From: Streptomyces griseus
GTDB lineage: Bacteria > Actinomycetota > Actinomycetes > Streptomycetales > Streptomycetaceae
Assembly (NCBI GenBank): GCA_002154345.1
Contig: MUNB01000254.1
Span: 1 to 35,375, forward strand
Direction: 5' to 3'
Length of the DNA stretch: 35,375 nucleotides
Part shown: piece by piece, positions 17,300 through 26,600 of the stretch
How positions within the stretch are numbered: the first letter of the stretch is position 1
Layout of the letters: each line of letters begins with the position of its first letter
The notes under the pieces: model-generated
What the model was told of the DNA's origin: nothing
Databases searched by the model: none
What the model saw: the letters and a program-made list of their open reading frames with translations, nothing else
Position numbers and translations under genes: made by a program

Positions 17300-17470
17300 C
17301 GTGACCGGCGACAAGAGTCTCCTGGCTTCCCGGATCCGCAGTTCCCCCGGCCTTCCAGCCCTCGTCGGGAGGGCCGTGACATCCGGTGTGGGGGAGTGCT
17401 CCCCGGTGACAGTGGCGGGACCGCGCCGGATTCTCACCGGCTTCCTCTTCTGTCGCCGTACATGGCTCCG
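17300..17470 (-). promoter_or_regulatory. Cobalamin (adenosylcobalamin) riboswitch
   Basis: On the minus strand the conserved parts appear in order: GAAGCCGGTGAGAATCCGG (about 17447-17429), the B12 box GCCACTG (17416-17410), and downstream GGGAAGCCAGGAGACTC (about 17331-17315). These are the hallmark segments of the class I cobalamin riboswitch. It controls the cbiB-cobQ-chelatase-cobO-cobB operon. A small hairpin CAGGG/CCCTG (17279-17294) and the leader-frame Shine-Dalgarno sequence follow, suggesting translational control. Exact ends are approximate. Confidence 0.93.
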
Positions 17471-17545
17471 GCAGTCCACCACGCTGCGAGAACGGCAGTC
17501 AACTTGCTGTTGACCTGCGGAGCTCCAGTGTGCGCAGACGCACAT

Positions 17546-17576
17546 CGGGCCGGACACACGAGGTGTGTCCGGCCCG
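17546..17576 (-). terminator. 14-bp hairpin terminator after the pit operon
   Basis: The arms 17546-17559 and 17563-17576 (CGGGCCGGACACAC and complement) are perfect, with loop GAG. It lies 22 bases past the stop of the small membrane-protein gene and upstream of the riboswitch, insulating the two minus-strand operons. Confidence 0.85.
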
Positions 17577-17597
17577 AAGGAGTGCGGTGGAACGGGG

Positions 17598-17828
17598 TCA
17601 GGCGACGATCAGATAGATCCCGTACGAGACCGCCGCCACGCACAGCGCGAAGCAGGCGTACGCGCCGGTGCGCGCCAGCGCCACCGATCCGCCGGAGGCG
17701 CTGCCTCCGGCCGTGGCGGACTGCTTGGAGAGGGCGACGATGCCCAGGGTGAAGAGGCCGACCAGCGCGACGGTGACCACGAGACTGACACCGAAGACGG
17801 AGGCGAGAGCTGCCCAGTCGATTTTCAT
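17598..17828 (-). CDS. Small two-helix membrane protein linked to Pit
   Basis: A 76-residue protein with two predicted membrane helices (about 8-34 and 53-75) separated by a Gly/Ser/Ala-rich loop (KQSATAGGSASGGS). It begins MKIDWAALASVFGVSLVV. The ATG at 17828 lies 12 bases after the Pit stop codon, so the two are surely co-transcribed. S. coelicolor has an equivalent small gene next to pitH2, as I recall. The function is unknown; an accessory role with the phosphate transporter is inferred from context. Confidence 0.85.
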   Translation of the reverse strand: MKIDWAALASVFGVSLVVTVALVGLFTLGIVALSKQSATAGGSASGGSVALARTGAYACFALCVAAVSYGIYLIVA

Positions 17829-17840
17829 GCGGATCTGTCC

Positions 17841-19106
17841 TTACACCGTGGCCGGCGGCCGGGCCGGGTCGTCGGGCGCCGTGGCCGGAGCCGGGATGGT
17901 GGTCATGAGGTCGGAGGCCGGGACGCCGACGGGCGGCGGCTGGACCGCGGCGATGGCGGTGGTGACGACGCCCTGCGGCTCGTCCTCGCCGGTGGCCGTG
18001 TCGTTGACGTTGGTGTGGTCGACCGGCTGGCGGCGCGAGGCCAGCCAGATCGCGAAGGAGCCGCCGACGAGCAGGATCGCGGTGACGGTGATGCCCCAGG
18101 TGCCCTGCTTGGTCAGGAACTCGGCGCCCGCGCCGACCAGCCCCGCGGCCGGCAGCGTCAGACCCCAGGCGACGAACATCCGGGTGGCGGTGGACCAGCG
18201 GACCACGCCCCCCTTGCGGCCGAGGCCCGCGCCCATCACGGCACCCGAGCAGGACTGGGTGGTGGAGAGCGAGAAACCGAGGTGCGAGGAGGCCAGGATG
18301 ACGGTCGCCGCACTGGTCTGGGCGGCGAAGCCCTGCGGCGGCTTGAGGTCGGTCAGGCCGCTGCCCATGGTGCGGATGATGCGCCAGCCGCCGAGGTAGG
18401 TGCCGAGCGCGATGGCCAGACCGGCGGAGACGATGACCCACATCGGCGGGTTGGAGCCGGGGGCGAGGACGCCGCCGGTGACCAGGGCCAGGGTGATGAT
18501 GCCCATCGTCTTCTGGGCGTCGTTGGTGCCGTGGGCGAGCGAGACGAGACCGGCCGAGGCGATCTGTCCGGCCCGGTAGCCCTTGGCCGTCGACTTCAGC
18601 TGGTTCGGGTCGGTGACGTTCCGGTTGATCCGGTACGTCAGCCGCGTGGCCAGCATCGCGGCGAGGCCGGCCACCAGCGGGGCGGCGATCGCCGGGAGCA
18701 GCACCTTGGTGACCACGGTGCCGCCGTTGATCGAGGACCAGCCGGCCGACATGACCGCGGCGCCGATCAGACCGCCGAACAGGGCGTGGGAGGAGCTGGA
18801 GGGCAGGCCGACCAGCCAGGTCAGGAGATTCCACAGGATGGCGCCGACGAGCGCCGCGAAGATGACCTCGGTTCTGAGGCCGTCCTCGTTGACAATCCCG
18901 CCGGAGATCGTCTTCGCGACCTCCACCGACAGGAACGCGCCGATCAGGTTGAGAACGGCGGACATCGCCACCGCTGTCTTGGGCTTCAGTGCGCCGGTCG
19001 AGATGGTGGTGGCCATCGCGTTGGCGGTGTCGTGGAAACCGTTCGTGAAATCGAACACGAGAGCTGTTACGACCACAATCGCAAGCAGCAGCGTGATGTG
19101 TTCCAT
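17841..19106 (-). CDS. pit: Low-affinity inorganic phosphate transporter (Pit family)
   Basis: Pit proteins import metal-phosphate complexes driven by the proton gradient. The 421-residue membrane protein shows the two inverted family signatures: DFTNGFHDTANAMAT (about 19-33) and SLAHGTNDAQKTMG (189-202). Some ten hydrophobic segments lie between them, followed by a hydrophilic, Pro/Thr-rich C-terminal tail (about 350-421) as in actinobacterial Pit. It matches pitH2 of S. coelicolor by type and neighbourhood. A PHO box lies upstream. The leader sequence CCTGGGT just before the ATG can pair with ACCCAGG within the PHO box region (7 bp), which could hide the start if transcription begins upstream of it. 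Confidence 0.93.
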   Translation of the reverse strand: MEHITLLLAIVVVTALVFDFTNGFHDTANAMATTISTGALKPKTAVAMSAVLNLIGAFLSVEVAKTISGGIVNEDGLRTEVIFAALVGAILWNLLTWLVGLPSSSSHALFGGLIGAAVMSAGWSSINGGTVVTKVLLPAIAAPLVAGLAAMLATRLTYRINRNVTDPNQLKSTAKGYRAGQIASAGLVSLAHGTNDAQKTMGIITLALVTGGVLAPGSNPPMWVIVSAGLAIALGTYLGGWRIIRTMGSGLTDLKPPQGFAAQTSAATVILASSHLGFSLSTTQSCSGAVMGAGLGRKGGVVRWSTATRMFVAWGLTLPAAGLVGAGAEFLTKQGTWGITVTAILLVGGSFAIWLASRRQPVDHTNVNDTATGEDEPQGVVTTAIAAVQPPPVGVPASDLMTTIPAPATAPDDPARPPATV

Positions 19107-19153
19107 TTACCCAGGCAATCGTTCGACGTCAGTGGCTCGTGGACCGTAGGCAA

Positions 19154-19175
19154 CCTGGGTGAACGGAAGATGAAC
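19154..19175 (-). promoter_or_regulatory. PHO box (PhoP binding site) upstream of pit
   Basis: On the minus strand two adjacent 11-base units read GTTCATCTTCC and GTTCACCCAGG. This matches the Streptomyces PHO-box direct repeat (GTTCACC plus four less-conserved bases). It ends 47 bases before the pit start codon. PhoP control of this gene, in one direction or the other, is inferred from the motif. Confidence 0.75.
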
Positions 19176-19383
19176 TGGACAGGGCGTTGCGGTGACTCCA
19201 AACGGAGTGAGCCGCTTCCGCTTGTGTGCGGGAGAGGTTGCGGGATGCCTGTGGGGTGCGGCGTGGACTGCCCTTTGCCGCCCGTTGGCGAACATTTTGA
19301 CCGGCTGTTCGGCGCCCGGAAGAGATCCCCGTCACGGCCCGCGTGACGTTCCGGTTGCGCGCCGTCGCGCCTACGCTCGCCCC

Positions 19384-20043
19384 ATGAGCGAGCAGCACCC
19401 GGAATCCGTGGGAGAGACCTGGCGGGACGTCGTCGCGACGGCCCGCCGCAGCGCGTCGGACGGCCTGGTCGTCGGCACCTCGGGCAATGTGTCCGCCCGG
19501 GTCGGCGATCTGGTCCTGGTGACGCCCAGCGGGGTGCCCTACGACCGGCTCGGACCCCACGACGCGGTCGGCGTCGACCTGGACGGCCGACAGGTCATCG
19601 GGGAGCTGGGGCCGACCAGCGAACTCCCTCTCCACCTGGCGGTCTACCGCTCCACCGACGCCGCCGCCGTGGTCCACACCCACGCCGTGCACGCCACCGC
19701 CGTCTCCACCCTCGTCACCGAGGTGCCGCTGATCCACTACGCGGCCGCCATCCTCGGCGGCCCGGTCCGCACCGCCGCCTACGCCCGCTACGGCACCCCG
19801 GAACTGGCCGAGGCCATGCTCGAAGCCCTCCGGGGCCGGACCGGCTGTCTGCTCGCCAACCACGGCACCGTCACCTACGGCGACACCCTCGACCGGGCCT
19901 ACGAGCGCACCGCCCAGCTGGAGTGGCTGTGCCGCCTCTGGCTCACCGCGAGCTCCGTGCCCGGCCGCACCCCGGCCCTGCTCGACCCGGCCCAGCTGGC
20001 CGAGGTGACCGAGGCGCTCAAGGGATACGGCCAGCCCGGCTGA
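19384..20043 (+). CDS. Class II aldolase/adducin family protein (fuculose-phosphate aldolase-like)
   Basis: A 219-residue zinc-dependent class II aldolase-fold protein related to L-fuculose-1-phosphate aldolase. The phosphate loop is VVGTSGNVSAR (about 33-43) and TPSGVPYDRL follows. The catalytic Glu is in ELPLHLAVYR, and zinc ligands are in VVHTHAVHATAV (H-x-H) and LLANHGTVTYG. The substrate is not clear. The ATG at 19384 has no Shine-Dalgarno sequence; TACGCT (19372-19377) ends 6 bases before it, which suggests a leaderless transcript. The alpha/beta hydrolase gene follows 68 bases downstream. Confidence 0.88.
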   Translation: MSEQHPESVGETWRDVVATARRSASDGLVVGTSGNVSARVGDLVLVTPSGVPYDRLGPHDAVGVDLDGRQVIGELGPTSELPLHLAVYRSTDAAAVVHTHAVHATAVSTLVTEVPLIHYAAAILGGPVRTAAYARYGTPELAEAMLEALRGRTGCLLANHGTVTYGDTLDRAYERTAQLEWLCRLWLTASSVPGRTPALLDPAQLAEVTEALKGYGQPG

Positions 20044-20111
20044 CCCGCGCCCGCAGCCCGGACGGCCCCCGTCCGCTGGCAGCCCGTCACCCGCGCCACG
20101 ACACTGAAGCG

Positions 20112-21239
20112 GTGCGCCCGGTAACCGCGACGGCAGCGGCCGTCACCTCGATCCTCGGCGTCGGTGCGGCAGCGGTCGCGGCCGGCCGGTACGCCAGTGA
20201 CGTCGCCCTCAGGGCGACGCCCGGACGTCCCCTCCCCGCCGACCGCAGACTCACCGTGCACGCCACGGCGGCCGGGCAGGTCACCCTGACCCGCTCCTTC
20301 TCGGCGCTCCGGCCCGGCACCTGGGGTCTCGCCGGACCCGGCGTCCACGCGGTCGTCGGACCCGTCGTGGACGGGGCCTCCCAGGCCGCCGACACGGTCG
20401 TACGGAGACTGGAGAGCGTCGGCCAGGGGCTCCTCGAACCCGGCGCGAAGGTCCGCCTCACCCCCGCGCTGTACGGCGGCGACCCGGGCAGCGACCTCGG
20501 CCTGGACCATCAGGAGACCGAGATCCCCGGCGAGCTGGGCATCCTGCCCGCCTGGTACGTCCCCGGCGCACGCGACACCTGGATCATCACCGTGCACGGC
20601 CTCGGCGCCACCCGGGCCCACCCCATGAACCTCATGGGCTTCCTGCACGCCCAGCGCTTCCCGATCCTCGACCTCGCCCACCGGGGCGACCCCGGAGCCC
20701 CGCGCCCCGCCGACGGCCTCGGCCACTTCGGCGCCTCCGAGTGGCGCGACCTCGACGCCGCCATCCGCCACGCCCTGCGCCACGGGGCACGGAACGTCAT
20801 CCTCCACGGCTGGTCCACCGGCGCCACCATGGCCCTGTATGCCGCCGTCGAGTCACCGCTCCGCGACCGGATCGGCGGGCTCGTCCTCGACTCGCCGGTG
20901 CTGGACTGGCCGGTCACCCTGCGCGCCCTGGCCGCCGCCCGCGGCGTCCCGGCCGCCCTGCTGCCGCTCGCCGTCCGCGCCGCCCAGGGCCGGACCGGGA
21001 TGAGCCCCGCCCCGGTGCTGGAGACCTCGGCGGCGGCCTCGCTGCGCGCCCCGACCCTGATCCTGCACGGCCCCGACGACACCATCGCCCCCTGGGGGCC
21101 GTCCCGGGAGCTCGCCGCCCGCCGCCCGGATCTGGTCAGCCTGCACGCCGTGGCGCAGGCTCCGCATGCCTCGATGTGGAACGTCGACCCGGCCCGCTAC
21201 GAAGAGACCCTGCGGCGCTTCCTCACGCCCCTGATGTGA
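20112..21239 (+). CDS. Alpha/beta hydrolase with an N-terminal membrane segment
   Basis: A 375-residue serine hydrolase. The nucleophile is S235 in LHGWSTGAT (GxSxG), the oxyanion loop is ITVHGLGATR, the acid is D322 or D323 in LHGPDDTIAP, and the base is H352 in QAPHASMWN. Residues 5-25 (TATAAAVTSILGVGAAAVAAG) form a hydrophobic segment, so the enzyme may be membrane-anchored or exported; the rest lacks further helices of that type. An N-terminal region of about 120 residues before the hydrolase core is unrecognised. The GTG at 20112 was chosen because it begins this segment; it has no good Shine-Dalgarno sequence. The substrate is unknown. Confidence 0.85.
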   Translation: MRPVTATAAAVTSILGVGAAAVAAGRYASDVALRATPGRPLPADRRLTVHATAAGQVTLTRSFSALRPGTWGLAGPGVHAVVGPVVDGASQAADTVVRRLESVGQGLLEPGAKVRLTPALYGGDPGSDLGLDHQETEIPGELGILPAWYVPGARDTWIITVHGLGATRAHPMNLMGFLHAQRFPILDLAHRGDPGAPRPADGLGHFGASEWRDLDAAIRHALRHGARNVILHGWSTGATMALYAAVESPLRDRIGGLVLDSPVLDWPVTLRALAAARGVPAALLPLAVRAAQGRTGMSPAPVLETSAAASLRAPTLILHGPDDTIAPWGPSRELAARRPDLVSLHAVAQAPHASMWNVDPARYEETLRRFLTPLM

Positions 21240-21348
21240 GCCGATGGGGTGAACTCTCCCCCTTGCCGTCGCGCCGGGGGAACCTTTCACGTACCGGTGA
21301 AACGCCTTCCGTTTGGGCTTTCGGGCCGTCAGGGGCAAGACTGCTCCC

Positions 21349-22761
21349 GTGACGTCCCGTACTCCGCGCGACTCCAGGCTGCGACTTGTCCGCCCGCGAC
21401 CCCTTGCCACCGCCCGCAAGGCCGTGACCACCCGGCGCACCAGGCCGGCTCCCCGGCCCCCCGAGGGCACCCCGCCCCGCACGGAACTGGCACGCCAGGC
21501 CAGGGCCGTGCTCGCCGACGCCGTACGCATCGCCCACTGGGCCGCCGGCACCCCGGGGCCCGGCACCGCCGCCCCGCTCGCGGCCCACGCCCTCGAACGG
21601 GCGGCCACCGCCCTGGAGCTCTCCCCGGCGCAGGTCCGCGCGGGCTGGGACCGGGCCCGGCTGGCCGGACTCATCGAGCTGCACGGCGACACCGCCCGCC
21701 CCGGCTGGCGGCTGCGCGCCTGGGACCGGGACGACTCCGCCGTGCTGCGCGGCTGGGTGGCGCTCTTCGACGCCTGGTCGCTCGTCCACGCCGCGCCCGA
21801 GGACATCGAGGCGGGCGCGGTCGCCGAAGCCGTCGAGGCCGTGCCCCAGGTGCTCTCGCTCCTCCAGCTCTCCGCGGGCCCCGTCACCGTCCCCGCCCTG
21901 CTGGACCTCCTCGGCCAGCGCGTCGCCGAACTCCAGGAGGAGCGCTGCGAAGTGCCCCTGGGCCCCGGCAGAACCGCGCCCGCCGCCCCGGAGGCGGCCG
22001 AGGACACCATGAGCGCCGCCGCACCCGCTCGCAGCGCCGACCTCAACGCCCTGCTGCTCGACTGGGCCCTGGAGGGCCTCGCAGCCGTCGGGGCGCTGAC
22101 CCTCGGCACAGGACACGCCACCCTCACCCCGCTCGGCAACTGGGCGGTCTGGGTCAAGCTGGAACAGATCTGCGTCGCCGCCCAGAGCCCGGCCGGCAAC
22201 ATCGAGCAGTCCGCCGCCGACATGCTCCTTGGCTGCGCCCGGCTCACCCCCGGACCGGCCCGCGACGAATACCGCGCCTGGCTCGCCGCCCGCACCGTCG
22301 GCAGCGCCGTCGCCGAACTGCTGGCCGTCGCCCGGGGCGAGGACGCGCTGCTGCGCGGACTGGCCTTCGAGGCGCTGAGGGTCGTCGGCGCCCCCGCCGA
22401 ACCCGAGGTCCGCGCCGTGCTCGCCGAACCCTCGCTGCGGCCCTACGCGCTGCTCTGGCTCGCCGAGTACGAGGGCAACGACCCCGACGACGCCCAGGAC
22501 GTCCTCAGCCGCGAGGAGTCCACCTGGCTCTGGGTCGACACCGCGGCCGCCGTCGCCGACCACGGCGAGACCGGGCTGCTGGTGCGCCACCTCGACTCCG
22601 CCGTCCAGGGCACCGTCCCGGCCCTGCTCGACGAGGTCAGGGCCGTCGGCCACCCGCGCACCGTCCAGGTCCTGGTCGCCCTGGCCGCCGCCCATCCGGA
22701 CCCGGCCCTGGCCAAGGCGGTCCGCCGGGCCGCCTTCCAGGTGCACACCGGAGGAGCCTGA
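21349..22761 (+). CDS. Unrecognised helical protein with winged-helix- and HEAT-like parts
   Basis: A 470-residue soluble protein I cannot assign. The N-terminal 35 residues are basic (RLRLVRPRPLATARK). Residues 40-230 are helical. A segment around 235-275 (LLDWALEGLAAVGALT, then LTPLGNWAVWVKLE) has the pattern of a winged helix often seen in Streptomyces hypothetical proteins. The last 180 residues have repeating helical pairs reminiscent of HEAT repeats. The GTG at 21349 lacks a Shine-Dalgarno sequence. TTGGGC (21313-21318), an 18-base spacer and AAGACT (21337-21342) end 6 bases before it, fitting a leaderless promoter. It is followed by a hairpin shared with the convergent VOC gene. Confidence 0.8.
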   Translation: MTSRTPRDSRLRLVRPRPLATARKAVTTRRTRPAPRPPEGTPPRTELARQARAVLADAVRIAHWAAGTPGPGTAAPLAAHALERAATALELSPAQVRAGWDRARLAGLIELHGDTARPGWRLRAWDRDDSAVLRGWVALFDAWSLVHAAPEDIEAGAVAEAVEAVPQVLSLLQLSAGPVTVPALLDLLGQRVAELQEERCEVPLGPGRTAPAAPEAAEDTMSAAAPARSADLNALLLDWALEGLAAVGALTLGTGHATLTPLGNWAVWVKLEQICVAAQSPAGNIEQSAADMLLGCARLTPGPARDEYRAWLAARTVGSAVAELLAVARGEDALLRGLAFEALRVVGAPAEPEVRAVLAEPSLRPYALLWLAEYEGNDPDDAQDVLSREESTWLWVDTAAAVADHGETGLLVRHLDSAVQGTVPALLDEVRAVGHPRTVQVLVALAAAHPDPALAKAVRRAAFQVHTGGA

Positions 22762-22772
22762 ACCGTCCGCCG

Positions 22773-22798
22773 CCGGGGTCCGCTCAGCCGGACCCCGG
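22773..22798. terminator. 10-bp hairpin between convergent genes
   Basis: The arms 22773-22782 (CCGGGGTCCG) and 22789-22798 are perfectly complementary, with loop CTCAGC. The hairpin starts 12 bases after the plus-strand gene and overlaps the last codons of the VOC gene, a compact bidirectional terminator. Confidence 0.7.
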
Positions 22799-23194
22799 GG
22801 CGTACGTCCCGAAGCTCCACACATTGCCCTCGGCATCCCGCGCCATGTAGTCCCGCGAGCCGTAGTCCTGGTCGGTCGGCTCCATGAGGATCTCCACGCC
22901 GAACTCCTTGGCCCGGGCGCAGTGCGCGTCCACCTCGTCCACCACCACGTACACCCCCGCCGGGCCGGCGCCCGCCATCGCCCGCGCGAACACGCCCTCG
23001 CGCCCCTTCGAACCGAGCATCACCCTGCCGTTGCCCAAGGACAGCTCCGCATGGAGCACACTGCCGTTCTCGCCCTCGTAGACCGCCTCCTCGGTGAAGC
23101 CGAGGCCCTGCGTCAGCGTTCTGATCGCGGCCTTCGCGTCGTCGTACAGAATCGTCGGGTAGATCGTGGGAACGCCGCTCCCCGCGCCTGCCAT
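22784..23194 (-). CDS. VOC family protein (PhnB/YerK-like)
   Basis: A 136-residue single VOC-fold protein. It starts MAGAGSGVPTIYPTILYDDA and contains GLGFTEEAVYEGENGSVLHAELSLGNGRVMLG and the C-terminal YGSRDYMARDAEGNVWSFGTY, the block found in PhnB-like VOC proteins. It lacks a clear set of metal ligands for a glyoxalase, so a binding or resistance role cannot be excluded. I prefer the ATG at 23194 because AGGAGAGG ends 8 bases upstream; a GTG at 23203 would sit almost on that Shine-Dalgarno sequence. The metallopeptidase gene lies upstream on its far side with its own reading direction the same (minus). Confidence 0.88.
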   Translation of the reverse strand: MAGAGSGVPTIYPTILYDDAKAAIRTLTQGLGFTEEAVYEGENGSVLHAELSLGNGRVMLGSKGREGVFARAMAGAGPAGVYVVVDEVDAHCARAKEFGVEILMEPTDQDYGSRDYMARDAEGNVWSFGTYAPGSG

Positions 23195-23312
23195 CGCACT
23201 CACCTCTCCTGGATGTCCGCCGCACCTGATGTGATCTGCGTCTCAGTCTTCCATCCGCCACTGACAACGCCCTGTCGGACGGCCTCATCGCGGGCCGGGG
23301 CGGGCGGTCGGC

Positions 23313-24203
23313 TCAGGTGAAGGTGTTGCACCGGGCCATGTCGCCCGTACGGAACCCGGTGGAGAACCACTGCTGCCGCTGCGCGGCCGAACCGTGCGTC
23401 CACGACTCCGGGGTGACCCGGCCCTGGTACCTCTCCTGGATCCGGTCGTCGCCGACCGCCGCCGCCGCGTCCAGGCCGTCCCGGATGTCCGCCCGGGTCA
23501 GCTCCGTGATCAGCGGCCGGCCGGTCGACTCGTCCGGCGTCGTCGTCGCGTGGTGCGCCCAGACCCCGGCGTAACAGTCGGCCTGCAGCTCCACCTTCAC
23601 CGCGTTGCTGTTCTCGCCCTGCCGCCCGTCCTGCGACCGGCCCAGCGTTCCCATCTGGTTCTGCACGTGGTGGCCGTACTCGTGCGCCACGACGTACGCC
23701 TGTGCGAACGGCCCGCCGCTGGAGCCGAACTTCGTCCGCAGGTCGTCGAAGAACCCGAGGTCCAGATAGACCTTGCGGTCACCGGGGCAGTAGAACGGCC
23801 CGACCGCCGAGGTGGCGGCCCCGCACGCGGTGCCCACCCGCTGGCTGAACAGGACCGTTCGCGCGCCCGCATAGGAGGCGTCACGCCGTGCGAACTCCTG
23901 ACGCCAGAAGTCCTGCACGCTGTTGACCACCGCCACCGTCCGGCAGTCCTCCCGGCTGTTCGCGTCCTGCCCCTTCAGACAGCTCTCCTGCACCTGCCCG
24001 GCCGACGACGAGGTCGCCGCCGGGTCCGCGCCGTCCGAGGTCAGCCCGAGCTGATCGGGGCCGACGCCGAAGAGCAGGCCCAGGATCAGGGCGATCACCC
24101 CGGCGATGCCGCCGCCCACGGTGGCCTTCCCGCCCGGGATCCGGCTGCCCCGGACATCCTGGACCTCGGACGTGTCCAGATCGGCGTCGTCGTCGAACTG
24201 CAC
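23313..24203 (-). CDS. Neutral zinc metallopeptidase (YpfJ/KPN_02809 family)
   Basis: A 296-residue protein with a short acidic cytoplasmic start (VQFDDDADLDTSEVQD), one membrane helix (about 30-47) and a large extracytoplasmic domain. The zinc-binding motif is HEYGHH (H174, E175, H178), and the third-ligand glutamate region is KVELQADCYAGVWAHH. Four cysteines outside the motif may form disulfides (ESCLKGQD/REDCRT and GTACGAA/FYCPGD). This is a complete member of the family sometimes called putative neutral zinc metallopeptidase; its physiological substrate is unknown. The GTG at 24203 has GAGGG about 10 bases upstream. The gene is divergent from the ABC-F gene. Confidence 0.92.
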   Translation of the reverse strand: MQFDDDADLDTSEVQDVRGSRIPGGKATVGGGIAGVIALILGLLFGVGPDQLGLTSDGADPAATSSSAGQVQESCLKGQDANSREDCRTVAVVNSVQDFWRQEFARRDASYAGARTVLFSQRVGTACGAATSAVGPFYCPGDRKVYLDLGFFDDLRTKFGSSGGPFAQAYVVAHEYGHHVQNQMGTLGRSQDGRQGENSNAVKVELQADCYAGVWAHHATTTPDESTGRPLITELTRADIRDGLDAAAAVGDDRIQERYQGRVTPESWTHGSAAQRQQWFSTGFRTGDMARCNTFT

Positions 24204-24309
24204 GGTCGCACCACCCTCGGGCTCGGGCGGGCGACGGGGTGACGCCCTGCGCCGAGTATCGGACGGTTCGTCCCACCGGGCATGCGGAAAAGGAGTTGCG
24301 CGCCGCCAG

Positions 24310-24315
24310 TAGAAT
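24310..24315 (+). promoter_or_regulatory. -10 element TAGAAT upstream of the ABC-F leader frame
   Basis: TAGAAT fits the housekeeping (HrdB) -10 consensus. Seven bases downstream lies an ATG (24323), so transcription would start at or next to it. I found no good -35 hexamer at the normal distance. Confidence 0.5.
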
Positions 24316-24322
24316 GGGCCGT

Positions 24323-24346
24323 ATGGCCTTCCTCCTTGTGCATTAG
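24323..24346 (+). CDS. Possible leaderless 7-codon leader peptide before the ABC-F gene
   Basis: ATG GCC TTC CTC CTT GTG CAT TAG encodes MAFLLVH. An in-frame ATG three codons upstream (24314) overlaps the -10 element and is unlikely to be in the mRNA. The leader has no Shine-Dalgarno sequence but fits leaderless initiation. It ends 61 bases before the ABC-F start; the spacer holds two copies of CCTCCGCC (24360-24367, 24374-24381) that could pair weakly with the downstream GGAG. Leader peptides are known to control several ABC-F resistance genes through ribosome stalling. Confidence 0.4.
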   Translation: MAFLLVH

Positions 24347-24407
24347 CGGCGTCGAGAGACCTCCGCCCTCGTCCCTCCGCCGTCCATACTGCCCTGGAGT
24401 TTTTCCC

Positions 24408-26006
<1,599 letters not shown>

Positions 26007-26325
26007 TCCGCCGGGATAGATCATTCGGCCTACGCGTGATCCATCATCTGCGTGAGGGCGTCTCGTACTCCGGTGGTGCGCCCCGCGCTCACGCGCCGCG
26101 CGCCCCTTTTCCGGCGTTCTCTCCTCGTACGGCCCTGACCTGCCCGTTCTCGGGTCGGTGAGGGCCGTACGCCCGTGTGCGCCCGCTGGAATCAGGGATT
26201 CCGATCGCGTCGACGCGCTTCTCGTCCGGGAAACCGCTCGCACCGACCTTGCCGAATGGGTGGCCAGGAAGCGCGGGAGGGGTGATCATGAGAGTCCAGA
26301 GCGCACTTCCCATGAGGAGGCACGG
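26007..26325 (+). promoter_or_regulatory. Gene-free region between the ABC-F gene and gbn
   Basis: No gene is seen. GATC occurs at 26019, 26038, 26203 and 26284 (and at 26005 in the end of the ABC-F gene). A palindrome GGAATC-AGG-GATTCC lies at 26188-26202, and a long hairpin at 26127-26170. Both the gbn promoter and autoregulatory sites probably lie here. Confidence 0.5.
26127..26170 (+). terminator. Hairpin terminator downstream of the ABC-F gene
   Basis: The arms GTACGGCCCT (26127-26136) and AGGGCCGTAC (26161-26170) are perfect. They enclose ACC/GGT and CCCG/CGGG pairings with a TTCT loop. It lies 120 bases after the ABC-F stop codon and probably separates it from gbn. Confidence 0.6.
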
Positions 26326-26547
26326 GTGGCCGAGACTCTGAAGAAGGGCAGCCGGGTAACCGGCGCCGCGCGTGACAAGCTCGCGGCAGACCTGAAGAAG
26401 AAGTACGACTCCGGTGCGAGCATCCGGGCGCTGGCCGAGGAAACCGGCCGCTCCTACGGATTCGTCCACCGGATGCTCAGTGAGTCCGGAGTGACGCTGC
26501 GAGGACGCGGCGGCGCGACACGAGGCAAGAAGGCCGCTTCGGCCTGA
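26326..26547 (+). CDS. gbn: Small helix-turn-helix nucleoid-associated-like protein Gbn
   Basis: A 73-residue basic protein starting VAETLKKGSRVTGAARDKL. Its centre is a helix-turn-helix (KKKYDSGASIRALAEETGRSYGFVHRML, about residues 24-51 in outline), followed by a Gly/Arg/Lys-rich tail (RGRGGATRGKK). It matches, from memory, SCO1839 of S. coelicolor, described as Gbn, a GATC-binding nucleoid-associated-like protein affecting development. The neighbours (ABC-F gene upstream, enoyl-CoA hydratase downstream) agree with that locus. The GTG at 26326 has GGAGG 5-9 bases upstream; an open frame extending back to 26158 lacks conserved residues. A strong terminator follows at 26601-26640. Confidence 0.85.
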   Translation: MAETLKKGSRVTGAARDKLAADLKKKYDSGASIRALAEETGRSYGFVHRMLSESGVTLRGRGGATRGKKAASA

Positions 26548-26600
26548 GGCCTCCGCGGTTTCGGTGTCTTCGGTGTCATTCGGGCCCAACGGAATTCGGG

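Noticed and set aside
21285-21302. Inverted repeat TTTCAC-GTACCG-GTGAAA upstream of the helical-protein gene
   Set aside because: It is only 6 bp per arm and overlaps no clear promoter element; kept out as too weak.
26158-26325. 56-residue N-terminal extension of gbn
   Set aside because: The GGAGG-led GTG at 26326 matches the known compact protein; the extension lies in a region with a palindrome and is not protein-like.
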